Part shown: positions 23,316 through 29,024 of the stretch, one piece after another | How the letters are laid out: the number at the start of each line of letters is the position of its first letter | Numbering within the stretch: the stretch's first letter is position 1 | DNA from: a virus | DNA: 56,646 nt | Strand: one strand, 5' to 3' | IMG/VR virus record: IMGVR_UViG_3300042934_000556 | Location: 1 to 56,646 of that record | The notes under the pieces: generated by a model | What the model saw: only the letters and a program-made list of their open reading frames with translations | Told to the model about the DNA's origin: nothing | Database searches by the model: none | Translations under genes and position numbers: made by a program

Positions 23316-24095
23316 TCAATAGAGCTGGGCGTACCTGTGATTCGGTCGGTTGACGAAGTCGATGGCGAGACACGGGACGTTGTTCTTCGTGAGCGCCGAC
23401 GTGTAGTTGAGTTCGAGCTTGTCGTTGGAGTCCCAGCCGAGGTCGTCGGAGGCGCCGATGGGCGTCAGACCCAGAAGGTGGTAGAACTCCGTCAACGACA
23501 GGTGTGTGCTGTTGATCAGCTCGTGGTTGAAGTCGTTCACGGCCTTACGAATCGTCTCCATGTCACTGACGAAATATCGATCCGACCACTTGTCCCAACA
23601 TAGGACGCTTCCCTGCTGAGCGGCGAGAGCGAGTACCGTCTGGCCCGGAGGGTTCGCTGTGATGCGGTCCTGGACGATCTCGTCGCGGATCGCCTGCTCC
23701 TTGTTCTTACCGACCTTCTTCAGCGTCTTCTCGCGGTACTCCTTGAAGCTCTTCTCGGCGAACGCGTAGGCCGATGCCATGGCAGCCGCCCGGCGCTCAC
23801 TCACGCGGTTGGCGCAGATGGTCGCCGTGACGGTCATGGCCAGGCAGGTCGCTGCCGGGATGTACAGCTTCCAGGTGAGCTCGGCCTTTCCCTTGAACGT
23901 GTTGAAGTGTTCGGCTTCCTCGGTGGTGGAGATCTCCACTTCCGCTTCTCCGAGAACCTTGGCGGCCTGGAAAGCTGCCTTGGCGGCCAAATATACGGAT
24001 GTGACAGCGCCAGAGACGCTTAGTGCGGTCAGAATCGCCGGAGAGTTGTTTGCGGCGACCTTACCTGCACGCTGGAACAGCGCGCTGAAGTCCAT
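23316..24095 (-). CDS. DUF6353-like membrane protein
   Basis: 259 residues. NNSPAILTALSVSGAVTSVYLAAKAAFQAAKVL (about 16-48) and LYIPAATCLAMTVTATICANRV (about 77-98) are the paired hydrophobic segments typical of DUF6353. The charged helix between and after them is also typical. The C-terminal part (HLSLTEFYHLLGLTPIG) weakly resembles the module in 18773-19699 and 20306-20776. AGGAG before the ATG. Confidence 0.8.
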   Translation of the reverse strand: MDFSALFQRAGKVAANNSPAILTALSVSGAVTSVYLAAKAAFQAAKVLGEAEVEISTTEEAEHFNTFKGKAELTWKLYIPAATCLAMTVTATICANRVSERRAAAMASAYAFAEKSFKEYREKTLKKVGKNKEQAIRDEIVQDRITANPPGQTVLALAAQQGSVLCWDKWSDRYFVSDMETIRKAVNDFNHELINSTHLSLTEFYHLLGLTPIGASDDLGWDSNDKLELNYTSALTKNNVPCLAIDFVNRPNHRYAQLY

Positions 24096-24186
24096 GATTG
24101 AAGCTCCTGTCGTGTCGCCGTGTTGGCGATTCTGATGCGTGGTTTGGTTCTACTTCTCGTTCTTGGGGAGAGGGGTGATCAGATTC

Positions 24187-24504
24187 TTACGCATTGTCTC
24201 TCTCCTTCTTCGCTTCCTCGAAGCGCTCGTTCGCCTCGTCGGAGAACTCGTTCGAACCCGTGTTGTACTGGGCGTAGACGTCATCGTCACTGATGCGAAC
24301 GTGGCGGTAGAGCATCGACTCACCAGCCTCGAGTTCCTCCATCGTCGATGGGGGAACCGGAATTGTCGACCAGCCGTCGCCGTAGTGGTCTGCCTCGAAC
24401 TTTTCGAGTTCGTTCTTATACTTCACCGCGAGAGACGTGGCGACGACCGTCCCGACGACTCCGGCGATGGTCGGAATATGGCGCTTGAGCTGTCGCAGCC
24501 TCAT
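24187..24504 (-). CDS. Membrane-anchored protein, start uncertain
   Basis: 105 residues from the ATG at 24504 (GAGGT upstream); a GTG at 24561 would add 19 residues but lacks a ribosome site. One membrane helix (TIAGVVGTVVATSLAVKY) near the N-terminus and an acidic C-terminal half. A 14-codon frame after it (MRKNLITPLPKNEK) is noted but not supported. No cassette promoter directly upstream. Confidence 0.6.
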   Translation of the reverse strand: MRLRQLKRHIPTIAGVVGTVVATSLAVKYKNELEKFEADHYGDGWSTIPVPPSTMEELEAGESMLYRHVRISDDDVYAQYNTGSNEFSDEANERFEEAKKERDNA

Positions 24505-24585
24505 CTTCAGAACCTCGCGCCGGAGCTGGTTCTTCGTCTTACCCGTCACTTCACCGAACACAGGGGGCAGCCCTTCTGAATATGG

Positions 24586-24613
24586 CGAAACCCAAACCCC
24601 ATGCGCGGGTGCG
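24586..24613 (-). terminator. Cassette-type terminator, imperfect stem
   Basis: Follows the 24634-24828 gene. The conserved GGGGTTTGGGTTTCG 3' part is intact, but the 5' arm (ACCCGCGCAT) pairs over only four or five bases. Confidence 0.6.
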
Positions 24614-24633
24614 CTGAGGCGTGGGTCTTGAGG

Positions 24634-24828
24634 TCAGTTCTCGTCTTCGGGGGTGTAGAACTCGTTGTAGAGGCCCTTCTCCTTGAGGAACTCGTCGTGC
24701 TGCTTCAGACCGATCTTCAGCAGTACCGCCGCGCCGGTGGCGGCAACGGTGGTGACTGCGAGGATCTTGGTCTTGTTCTCGACGATCTTGTCCTTGGCGG
24801 AGGTAAGGGCCTTCTTGGCGGCGTTCAT
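24634..24828 (-). CDS. 64-residue membrane peptide, cassette gene
   Basis: ATG at 24828 with GATTGGA upstream. Basic N-terminus (AAKKALTSAKDKIVENKTK), one membrane helix (about 21-37, ILAVTTVAATGAAVLLK) and an acidic tail ending DEN. Own promoter and terminator. Likely inserted in the host membrane with the acidic tail outside or in the cytoplasm; role unknown. Confidence 0.75.
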   Translation of the reverse strand: MNAAKKALTSAKDKIVENKTKILAVTTVAATGAAVLLKIGLKQHDEFLKEKGLYNEFYTPEDEN

Positions 24829-24852
24829 AACACGTCCAATCTGGTTAGAGGG

Positions 24853-24887
24853 TAGGGGTCTCATTATAGGACGTGTAATTCTTGCGA
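24853..24887 (-). promoter_or_regulatory. Cassette promoter 2
   Basis: Minus strand: TCGCA, AGAA, TTACACGTCC, TATAAT (24868 to 24863), GAGACCCCTA. The distance from TCGCA to TATAAT is 14 bases, as in all ten copies. The start codon lies 34 bases beyond the TATAAT. Confidence 0.9.
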
Positions 24888-24900
24888 GGGTAGGTTAACC

Positions 24901-25098
24901 CTACGAACGCCTCGACTTTCCGTACGTGCTGCTCTTGATGCGACGGTTGACGTCCTTGGCGTAGGCCCGGCGGCCCTGGTAAGCGCCGATCGCGTTGATC
25001 ACCTTTCCCGCCGCCGCGAGCGCCACGGAAATGACTCCGATGACGGCTACCGGGTTGTTGTTGAACTCTTCCTTGAGCCGCTTCAGACCTTCGTTCAT
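24901..25098 (-). CDS. 65-residue small membrane protein
   Basis: ATG at 25098 overlaps the previous stop (ATGA) with AGGGGAG upstream. One hydrophobic segment (about 17-37, VAVIGVISVALAAAGKVINAI) and a basic tail. It is the last gene of a three-gene run (25381-24901) with no cassette promoter of its own. Confidence 0.65.
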   Translation of the reverse strand: MNEGLKRLKEEFNNNPVAVIGVISVALAAAGKVINAIGAYQGRRAYAKDVNRRIKSSTYGKSRRS

Positions 25099-25289
25099 GC
25101 TTCACTCCCCTTGGAATATGACTTGACCGACTTCGCCAGTTGCCGCATGGCGATTCCGGTGGCGACCTTGAGACCCAGTACGACGACCAGGTTGATAACG
25201 ACACGTCGGAACGGAGGGTCCCAGAAGGGCTCGTTCTCGATAACTTCTTCCTCTTTAGGAAGTAGCGTCACCAGCTTTGGTGGTTCCAT
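25095..25289 (-). CDS. 64-residue small membrane protein
   Basis: ATG at 25289 overlaps the stop of the 30-residue gene (TAATG). An acidic N-terminus (LLPKEEEVIENEPFWDP) precedes a membrane helix (about 30-46, VVINLVVVLGLKVATGIA). Function unknown. Confidence 0.65.
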   Translation of the reverse strand: MEPPKLVTLLPKEEEVIENEPFWDPPFRRVVINLVVVLGLKVATGIAMRQLAKSVKSYSKGSEA

Positions 25290-25381
25290 TACTTGTACCA
25301 CCAATCCCAGATCCATCCGGCCAGCTTTCCCGCGCAACACCCGATCGCCAAACAGGATATGATCGTAACTAGAATGTCCAC
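25289..25381 (-). CDS. 30-residue membrane peptide
   Basis: GTG start at 25381 with AGGAGGGAC upstream. It begins (M)DILVTIISCLAIGCCAG and ends in the aromatic cluster WIWDWWYK, a typical membrane-interface anchor. Stop overlaps the next ATG. It starts just after terminator 25399-25429, without the 35-bp promoter. Confidence 0.6.
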   Translation of the reverse strand: MDILVTIISCLAIGCCAGKLAGWIWDWWYK

Positions 25382-25398
25382 TAACTGTCCCTCCTAGG

Positions 25399-25429
25399 CG
25401 AAACCCAAACCCCTTGTGGGGGTTCGGGC
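25399..25429 (-). terminator. Cassette-type intrinsic terminator
   Basis: Minus-strand AACCCCC-ACAA-GGGGTT, then TGGGTTTCG, just after the 25436-25624 gene. Confidence 0.8.
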
Positions 25430-25435
25430 TTGAGG

Positions 25436-25624
25436 TCAGTTCTCGTTGGTGGTCTTCTTGGTCTTCTTGGCCTCCTTCTTCTCCAGGTATTTCGCGTAGG
25501 CGAGGCCGACCGCGAGGAATCCGGCAGTGGTGGCAGCCGACATAGCGGCGCCCACGGCGAATGCCTTGGCGATCTCCTTGCCGAAATTGATGTCCTGGGA
25601 CTCGGTGGAGGTGTTGTTGTCCAT
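25436..25624 (-). CDS. 62-residue membrane peptide, cassette gene
   Basis: ATG at 25624 with GATTGGA upstream. Polar N-terminus, one Ala/Gly-rich helix (about 19-44, KAFAVGAAMSAATTAGFLAV) and a Lys-rich tail ending TNEN. Complete with its own promoter and terminator. Confidence 0.75.
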   Translation of the reverse strand: MDNNTSTESQDINFGKEIAKAFAVGAAMSAATTAGFLAVGLAYAKYLEKKEAKKTKKTTNEN

Positions 25625-25646
25625 GAGAGGTTTCCAATCTAAAGGT

Positions 25647-25681
25647 TACGGGTCTCATTATAGAGCATGTAATTCTTGCGA
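25647..25681 (-). promoter_or_regulatory. Cassette promoter 3
   Basis: Minus strand: TCGCA, AGAA, TTACATGCTC, TATAAT (25662 to 25657), GAGACCCGTA. TATAAT is 32 bases from the ATG of the 62-residue gene. Confidence 0.9.
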
Positions 25682-25719
25682 GTTTTGCCCAAAATACCCG
25701 CTCGGGAAATTTTGGAAAA

Positions 25720-25750
25720 CGAAACCCAAACCCCTTGTGGGGGTTCAGGC
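25720..25750 (-). terminator. Cassette-type intrinsic terminator
   Basis: AACCCCC-ACAA-GGGGTT then TGGGTTTCG on the minus strand, after the 25758-26048 gene. Confidence 0.8.
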
Positions 25751-25757
25751 TTTGAGG

Positions 25758-26048
25758 TCAGTTCTCGATGTTGGTGTTGTTCATGATGGAAAGGTAGTAG
25801 ACGTCGTCCATCTCGCTCTGCTGGACGATCAGGTCCTCGCGCTCCAGGAGCGCCTTCTTGTCGTCGCCGGTCACCTCCGGAAGGGGCTCGAACTCGACCT
25901 CCACCTCGGGCGCCTGGGCGGCGTTCTTGATGGAGTTGAGCACGAGCACCGTGGAGGCGGCGGCTGCGGTGAAGGCGATCACGCTGGGGGCGTAGGTCTT
26001 GATCTTCTGCTTGAGGGTGGCGAACTTCTCGTTCTTCTTCTCGTTCAT
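25758..26048 (-). CDS. 96-residue membrane protein, cassette gene
   Basis: ATG at 26048 with GATTGGA upstream. Lys-rich N-terminus, membrane helix (about 21-40, SVIAFTAAAASTVLVLNSI), then a long acidic soluble part (EVEVEFEPLPEVTGDD...) ending NIEN. The largest acidic tail among the cassette proteins. Unknown function. Confidence 0.75.
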   Translation of the reverse strand: MNEKKNEKFATLKQKIKTYAPSVIAFTAAAASTVLVLNSIKNAAQAPEVEVEFEPLPEVTGDDKKALLEREDLIVQQSEMDDVYYLSIMNNTNIEN

Positions 26049-26066
26049 GGTAAGTCCAATCTAGAG

Positions 26067-26101
26067 TAGGGGTCTCATTATAGGGCATGTAATTCTTGCG
26101 A
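26067..26101 (-). promoter_or_regulatory. Cassette promoter 4
   Basis: Minus strand: TCGCA, AGAA, TTACATGCCC, TATAAT (26082 to 26077), GAGACCCCTA; 28 bases from TATAAT to the ATG. Confidence 0.9.
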
Positions 26102-26109
26102 GGACATGT

Positions 26110-26138
26110 CGAAACCCAAACCCCTTGTGGGGTCGGGT
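26110..26138 (-). terminator. Cassette-type intrinsic terminator
   Basis: ACCCC-ACAA-GGGGT with TTGGGTTTCG after it on the minus strand, just past the 26145-26390 gene. Confidence 0.8.
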
Positions 26139-26144
26139 CTGAGG

Positions 26145-26390
26145 TCAATCTTGGTCGGCGCTCTTGGTTTTCTTGACGGCGATCTGACTCACGGTGTCGA
26201 TGGCCTTGACGGCGGCGTAGACTCCGATCGCGGCGAGAGTGACATGCTTCACCAACGTCTTTCCGTGGTCGGCGATGGCCTTGACGGTTTCGGGGTGAAG
26301 AATATGGGTCTCTTCGGGAGCGGAGTCGTCAGCCTTCTTGTTCTTGGGCTTGTCGACGAACGTGAGCTGAACGGCCTTCTTCTTGAACAT
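26145..26390 (-). CDS. 81-residue cassette protein with one hydrophobic segment
   Basis: ATG at 26390 with GATTGGA upstream. Here the order is reversed relative to the other cassette proteins: a polar N-terminal half (FVDKPKNKKADDSAPEET) and a C-terminal hydrophobic stretch (about 50-69, VKHVTLAAIGVYAAVKAIDT), then a Lys-rich end. Function unknown. Confidence 0.75.
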   Translation of the reverse strand: MFKKKAVQLTFVDKPKNKKADDSAPEETHILHPETVKAIADHGKTLVKHVTLAAIGVYAAVKAIDTVSQIAVKKTKSADQD

Positions 26391-26406
26391 AGCGGGGTCC
26401 AATCGG

Positions 26407-26441
26407 TAGGGGTCTCATTATAGGCCGTGTAATATGTGCGA
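26407..26441 (-). promoter_or_regulatory. Cassette promoter 5
   Basis: Minus strand: TCGCA, CATA, TTACACGGCC, TATAAT (26422 to 26417), GAGACCCCTA; 26 bases to the ATG. It starts 8 bases after the stop of the 26449-26679 gene, with no terminator between. Confidence 0.9.
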
Positions 26442-26448
26442 AGGCCTG

Positions 26449-26679
26449 TCAGAACAGCTCGTCGTCGACGATCTGCTTCCAGAAAATGACCGACTCTACC
26501 CGACGTTTCGGGTCGTCCTCGTACATCCGCATCTGATCTTCGAATGCCTTGTGGTACGTACGGATGCGAGCGTTCTTGTCGAAGCTTCGCTGGTACCTCC
26601 GCTGAGCAAGAACTGTCCCTATTGCCGATGACGCTACGGCTCCAACCACAACGAGTGCGAAGAAGAGCTTTCCGTTCAT
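26449..26679 (-). CDS. 76-residue membrane protein
   Basis: ATG at 26679 with GGGGAGGG upstream, a different ribosome site from the cassette genes. N-terminal membrane helix (about 4-22, LFFALVVVGAVASSAIGTVL) then a basic helical region. It follows terminator 26714-26744 and has no cassette promoter, so it depends on read-through or an unrecognised promoter. Confidence 0.65.
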   Translation of the reverse strand: MNGKLFFALVVVGAVASSAIGTVLAQRRYQRSFDKNARIRTYHKAFEDQMRMYEDDPKRRVESVIFWKQIVDDELF

Positions 26680-26713
26680 GGTTCCCTCCCCGAAATATGA
26701 TGACCCCTGGCGG

Positions 26714-26744
26714 CGAAACCCAAACCCCATGTAGGGGTCCGGGC
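26714..26744 (-). terminator. Cassette-type intrinsic terminator
   Basis: GACCCC-TACA-TGGGGTT-TGGGTTTCG on the minus strand, after the 26751-26969 gene. Confidence 0.75.
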
Positions 26745-26750
26745 TTGAGA

Positions 26751-26969
26751 TTAGTTCTCGATCTTGTCCAATGTCAGCTTAAGCTTGAAGCCTTCGCGCT
26801 TCACATTGAAGTGGTAGAGGCCGTCTTCAACGCTTTCGTTAATCCCACCCTGATTCTGCAGTACGCTATAAAGCCACTGGTTGCGAGGGGTGAGGTTTCC
26901 GATAGCGTCCCAACGACCGTTACCAACGATAATGGTGAGGGGCGTGAGGTCCTTCTTCTTGCGGAACAT
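26751..26969 (-). CDS. 72-residue soluble cassette protein
   Basis: ATG at 26969 with GATTGGA upstream. Unlike its neighbours it lacks a membrane helix; it looks like a small beta-sheet protein (LTIIVGNGRWDAIG, YHFNVKREGFKLKLTLD). It ends in IEN, like several other cassette proteins. Function unknown. Confidence 0.75.
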   Translation of the reverse strand: MFRKKKDLTPLTIIVGNGRWDAIGNLTPRNQWLYSVLQNQGGINESVEDGLYHFNVKREGFKLKLTLDKIEN

Positions 26970-26983
26970 AGTGATCCAATCGG

Positions 26984-27018
26984 TAGGGGTCTCACTATAG
27001 GACGTGTAATCCTTGCGA
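26984..27018 (-). promoter_or_regulatory. Cassette promoter 6
   Basis: Minus strand: TCGCA, AGGA, TTACACGTCC, TATAGT (26999 to 26994), GAGACCCCTA; 24 bases to the ATG. TATAGT replaces TATAAT. Confidence 0.9.
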
Positions 27019-27056
27019 GACCTCTAGAGAATCACTCTCATTTTGACCCCGAGCGG

Positions 27057-27085
27057 CGAAACCCAAACCCCATGCGGGGTAGGGT
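27057..27085 (-). terminator. Cassette-type intrinsic terminator
   Basis: ACCCC-GCAT-GGGGT with TTGGGTTTCG after it on the minus strand, past the 27093-27293 gene. Confidence 0.8.
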
Positions 27086-27092
27086 CTTGAGC

Positions 27093-27293
27093 TCACTCGT
27101 CAAACGTACCGTTGTCGACGAAGTAGTCCACGGCCACTGCGATCATCTCTTCGACACTCGTCACCTGTCCGGCCTTGAGCTTTTCGCTGAGGTGGGCGAT
27201 GTAGCCATTCACCATAGCGAACTGCTCGAGGTCTAGGTAACGGAGTCCGATGAGCTGAATCGAAGTGATCTCGAGGATCTGCTTGTGCAGCAT
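27093..27293 (-). CDS. 66-residue soluble cassette protein
   Basis: ATG at 27293 with GGAAGG upstream. All-helical and acidic (LRYLDLEQFAMVNGYIAHLSE, VEEMIAVAVDYFVDNGTFDE), no membrane helix. The ORF could extend upstream only through the promoter, so this start is preferred. Unknown function. Confidence 0.7.
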   Translation of the reverse strand: MLHKQILEITSIQLIGLRYLDLEQFAMVNGYIAHLSEKLKAGQVTSVEEMIAVAVDYFVDNGTFDE

Positions 27294-27308
27294 TGGTAAG
27301 CCTTCCGT

Positions 27309-27343
27309 TAAGGGTCTCATTATAGGCCTTGTAAAGCTTGCGA
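27309..27343 (-). promoter_or_regulatory. Cassette promoter 7
   Basis: Minus strand: TCGCA, AGCT, TTACAAGGCC, TATAAT (27324 to 27319), GAGACCCTTA; 25 bases to the ATG. Confidence 0.9.
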
Positions 27344-27357
27344 GACCCCTAACGGAG

Positions 27358-27388
27358 TAAACCCAAACCCCTTGCGGGGGTCTGGACT
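27358..27388 (-). terminator. Cassette-type intrinsic terminator
   Basis: ACCCCC-GCAA-GGGGTTTGGGTTTA on the minus strand, after the 27395-27700 gene. Confidence 0.8.
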
Positions 27389-27394
27389 TTGAGG

Positions 27395-27700
27395 TCAGTT
27401 CTCGTCGGGGACGGGGGTCATGATGAACATTGGTTCGTCGCGGCCGTTGTAGAAAGTGACGGAGTGACCGGTCTCGCGGACGTGCTTGGCAGCATCGTTG
27501 ACTTCTCGGATCTTCGCATCGGCGGCCTCCACGTCCTTGAGCGTCTCAGCGATGTCCTCTCGGACTTCGTCGATGCGCTTGATGACGTGGAGACAGAACG
27601 CTGCGGTGGCGAGGCAGCCAGCGACGATGGCAGCATCTACTGCGATCTGGTTCTCCTGGTACTTCTTCTTGGCCTTCTCGAACTTCTGCTTGATGTTCAT
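27395..27700 (-). CDS. 101-residue membrane protein, cassette gene
   Basis: ATG at 27700 with AAAGGA upstream. Lys-rich N-terminus, membrane helix (about 20-40, VDAAIVAGCLATAAFCLHVI), coiled-coil segment (RIDEVREDIAETLKDVEAADAKIREVNDA) and a C-terminus ending PDEN. Complete cassette with promoter and terminator. Confidence 0.75.
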   Translation of the reverse strand: MNIKQKFEKAKKKYQENQIAVDAAIVAGCLATAAFCLHVIKRIDEVREDIAETLKDVEAADAKIREVNDAAKHVRETGHSVTFYNGRDEPMFIMTPVPDEN

Positions 27701-27719
27701 GAGCGGCTGTTCCTTTCGT

Positions 27720-27754
27720 TAAGGGTCTCACTATAGGGCGTGTAAAATATGCGA
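27720..27754 (-). promoter_or_regulatory. Cassette promoter 8
   Basis: Minus strand: TCGCA, TATT, TTACACGCCC, TATAGT (27735 to 27730), GAGACCCTTA; 29 bases to the ATG. Confidence 0.9.
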
Positions 27755-27761
27755 CCCTCGA

Positions 27762-27791
27762 CGAAACCCAAACCCCATGTGGGGTCCGGGC
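27762..27791 (-). terminator. Cassette-type intrinsic terminator
   Basis: GACCCC-ACAT-GGGGTT-TGGGTTTCG on the minus strand, after the 27798-28016 gene. Confidence 0.8.
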
Positions 27792-27797
27792 TGAAAC

Positions 27798-28016
27798 TCA
27801 GTCCTTCTTGGTCTCAGATATGCTCTCGCACTGCGCGACGGTCTGGTCGATGGTCTCGAAGGCTCTGTCCCACCCAGCCGTGAACCCGTCGATGAACTGC
27901 ATACGGCCGAGGACTTCGAGGTCTTCAGCCTGATGACGGTTCTTCTTCCGGTTCAGGATATAGGGGGTGCAGATTCCTGCGATGACACCGAGCAGAGCAG
28001 CGATAGCGATGGTCAT
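27798..28016 (-). CDS. 72-residue membrane protein, cassette gene
   Basis: ATG at 28016 with GAAAGG upstream. Signal-anchor-like N-terminal helix (MTIAIAALLGVIAGICTPYI), then a basic patch (NRKKNRHQ) and an acidic helical domain. The positive patch after the helix suggests the C-terminus stays in the cytoplasm. Confidence 0.75.
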   Translation of the reverse strand: MTIAIAALLGVIAGICTPYILNRKKNRHQAEDLEVLGRMQFIDGFTAGWDRAFETIDQTVAQCESISETKKD

Positions 28017-28035
28017 AGCTAACAGCCTTTCTAGG

Positions 28036-28070
28036 TAAGGGTCTCATTATAGGCCTTGTAATATGTGCGA
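28036..28070 (-). promoter_or_regulatory. Cassette promoter 9
   Basis: Minus strand: TCGCA, CATA, TTACAAGGCC, TATAAT (28051 to 28046), GAGACCCTTA; 29 bases to the ATG. Confidence 0.9.
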
Positions 28071-28105
28071 TACCGGCGTAAAGGGTCCCAGAGAGAGCTA
28101 TTAGG

Positions 28106-28151
28106 CAAAAAACAGACGGCGTGTAAACCTTGTTAGGGTCTACACGCCGTC
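28106..28151 (-). terminator. Strong intrinsic terminator, unrelated to the cassette type
   Basis: GACGGCGTGTA (28151 to 28141) pairs perfectly with TACACGCCGTC (28125 to 28115), with an inner ACC/GGT extension, followed by TGTTTTTTG. It ends the transcript of the 28195-28482 gene and is the best classical terminator in the window. Confidence 0.9.
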
Positions 28152-28194
28152 CATCCGGTCGTCCTGGTTGGGACGCTTTCTCAGTTGATGAAGG

Positions 28195-28482
28195 TCACTT
28201 CTTGACGAGGCTGAATGCCTTCGTGGCGATCACGTGGGTGTGCTCGTAGCTGATGACGATGAGGATGCCAGCGAGAGACGACAGCGCAGCGACTACCTGG
28301 TCCTTGCTCACCTTCTGCTTGGAATCGACTTCCTGCAGCTTGTAGAGCTTGGCCAACTGGTCGCTTACGCGGTTGTACTCATCGCTGTCCTCCGGCGTGT
28401 TAGACAGCTTCTTGAACAGTCGCGCGATCTCCTTCTGGAGGTCGTTCGGCTCCGACGTCTTGAACTTCAGCATCTTGGGCAA
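28195..28482 (-). CDS. 95-residue conserved phage protein, cassette gene
   Basis: TTG start at 28482 placed by AAGGA at good spacing; the ATG three codons later is too far from it. A soluble helical N-terminal part (LQKEIARLFKKLSNTPEDSDEYNRVSDQLAKLYKLQ) precedes a hydrophobic C-terminal segment (VVAALSSLAGILIVISYEHTHV). I recall this combination from other phages without a known function. Confidence 0.75.
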   Translation of the reverse strand: MPKMLKFKTSEPNDLQKEIARLFKKLSNTPEDSDEYNRVSDQLAKLYKLQEVDSKQKVSKDQVVAALSSLAGILIVISYEHTHVIATKAFSLVKK

Positions 28483-28496
28483 AGCAGTTCCTTCCG

Positions 28497-28531
28497 TAGG
28501 GGTCTCACTATAGGGCGTGTAAAATATGCGA
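28497..28531 (-). promoter_or_regulatory. Cassette promoter 10
   Basis: Minus strand: TCGCA, TATT, TTACACGCCC, TATAGT (28512 to 28507), GAGACCCCTA; 24 bases to the TTG start. First copy of the array in the direction of transcription, directly after the late module. Confidence 0.9.
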
Positions 28532-28547
28532 CCCCTGCGACCTAATG

Positions 28548-28619
28548 TTACGCCTCGTTGGTGGCCTTGCGGAACCAGAACCGGTTCTCGATCTCTTCTA
28601 CACCCATTACCACGAACAT
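28548..28619 (-). CDS. Tiny protein (23 or 19 residues), possible truncated remnant
   Basis: Starts at ATG 28619 (GAGG almost touching it) or ATG 28607. Contains MGVEEIENRFWFRKATNEA. The segment resembles the N-terminus (xxENRFxFxxxT) of a small phage family that is normally several times longer, so this may be a leftover piece. It sits between the holin gene and promoter 10. Confidence 0.4.
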   Translation of the reverse strand: MFVVMGVEEIENRFWFRKATNEA

Positions 28620-28628
28620 TCCTCTTCC

Positions 28629-29024
28629 CTAGGGCTTGACGATCGGATTGGTACCCGTGTCGCTGTTGACCTTGAACGTAGCAACATCCATAGTTTCGAG
28701 GTCCTCGGGGTCGCCGTCGACGACCAATGAGAATACCTTGCGGGTCCCGTCGTCCGAGTCTTCGACCTTTATCTCTCCCACGTAGGGGGCGTTGCTCGCG
28801 TAATAGGACTTCTTGGAGATCTGGACGAGAACGCCCAGAAAGGTGTTCAGTGCGGTGATCGACGCTACGACCTTCTCGGGCTCCGGGAAGTTCCAGAGCT
28901 GCGCCAGCGCGAAATATAGCGTGGCGAGTCCCGGAAGCACGATCGTTGCTGACTTCTTCACGACGTTGTAGGCGCCGTCACCCAACATGGGGGTCTGTGG
29001 TTTGGCGTGCGACGACACGGACAT
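28629..29024 (-). CDS. Holin, r1t-like
   Basis: 131 residues from ATG 29024 (AGGGAG upstream). Two hydrophobic segments around ATIVLPGLATLYFALAQLWNFPEPEKVVASITALNTFLGVLVQI match the Lactococcus phage r1t-type holin pattern, including the short polar turn after NFPEPE. It would permeabilise the membrane to release the endolysin, whose gene is far away at 54.7-55.6 kb. It overlaps the next gene by 47 bases. Confidence 0.8.
   Translation of the reverse strand: MSVSSHAKPQTPMLGDGAYNVVKKSATIVLPGLATLYFALAQLWNFPEPEKVVASITALNTFLGVLVQISKKSYYASNAPYVGEIKVEDSDDGTRKVFSLVVDGDPEDLETMDVATFKVNSDTGTNPIVKP

Noticed and set aside
27726-28515. CTCACTATAGGG on the plus strand at two cassette promoters, matching the core of a T7 promoter
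   Set aside because: All genes there are on the minus strand, the match is absent from most copies (which read CTCATTATAGGNC), and no T7-type polymerase gene is present. The complement gives TATAGT/TATAAT in the coding direction.
21861-28531. Regularly repeated 35-bp elements taken as a CRISPR array
   Set aside because: Spacing is irregular, genes with start codons lie between the copies, and no cas genes are present.
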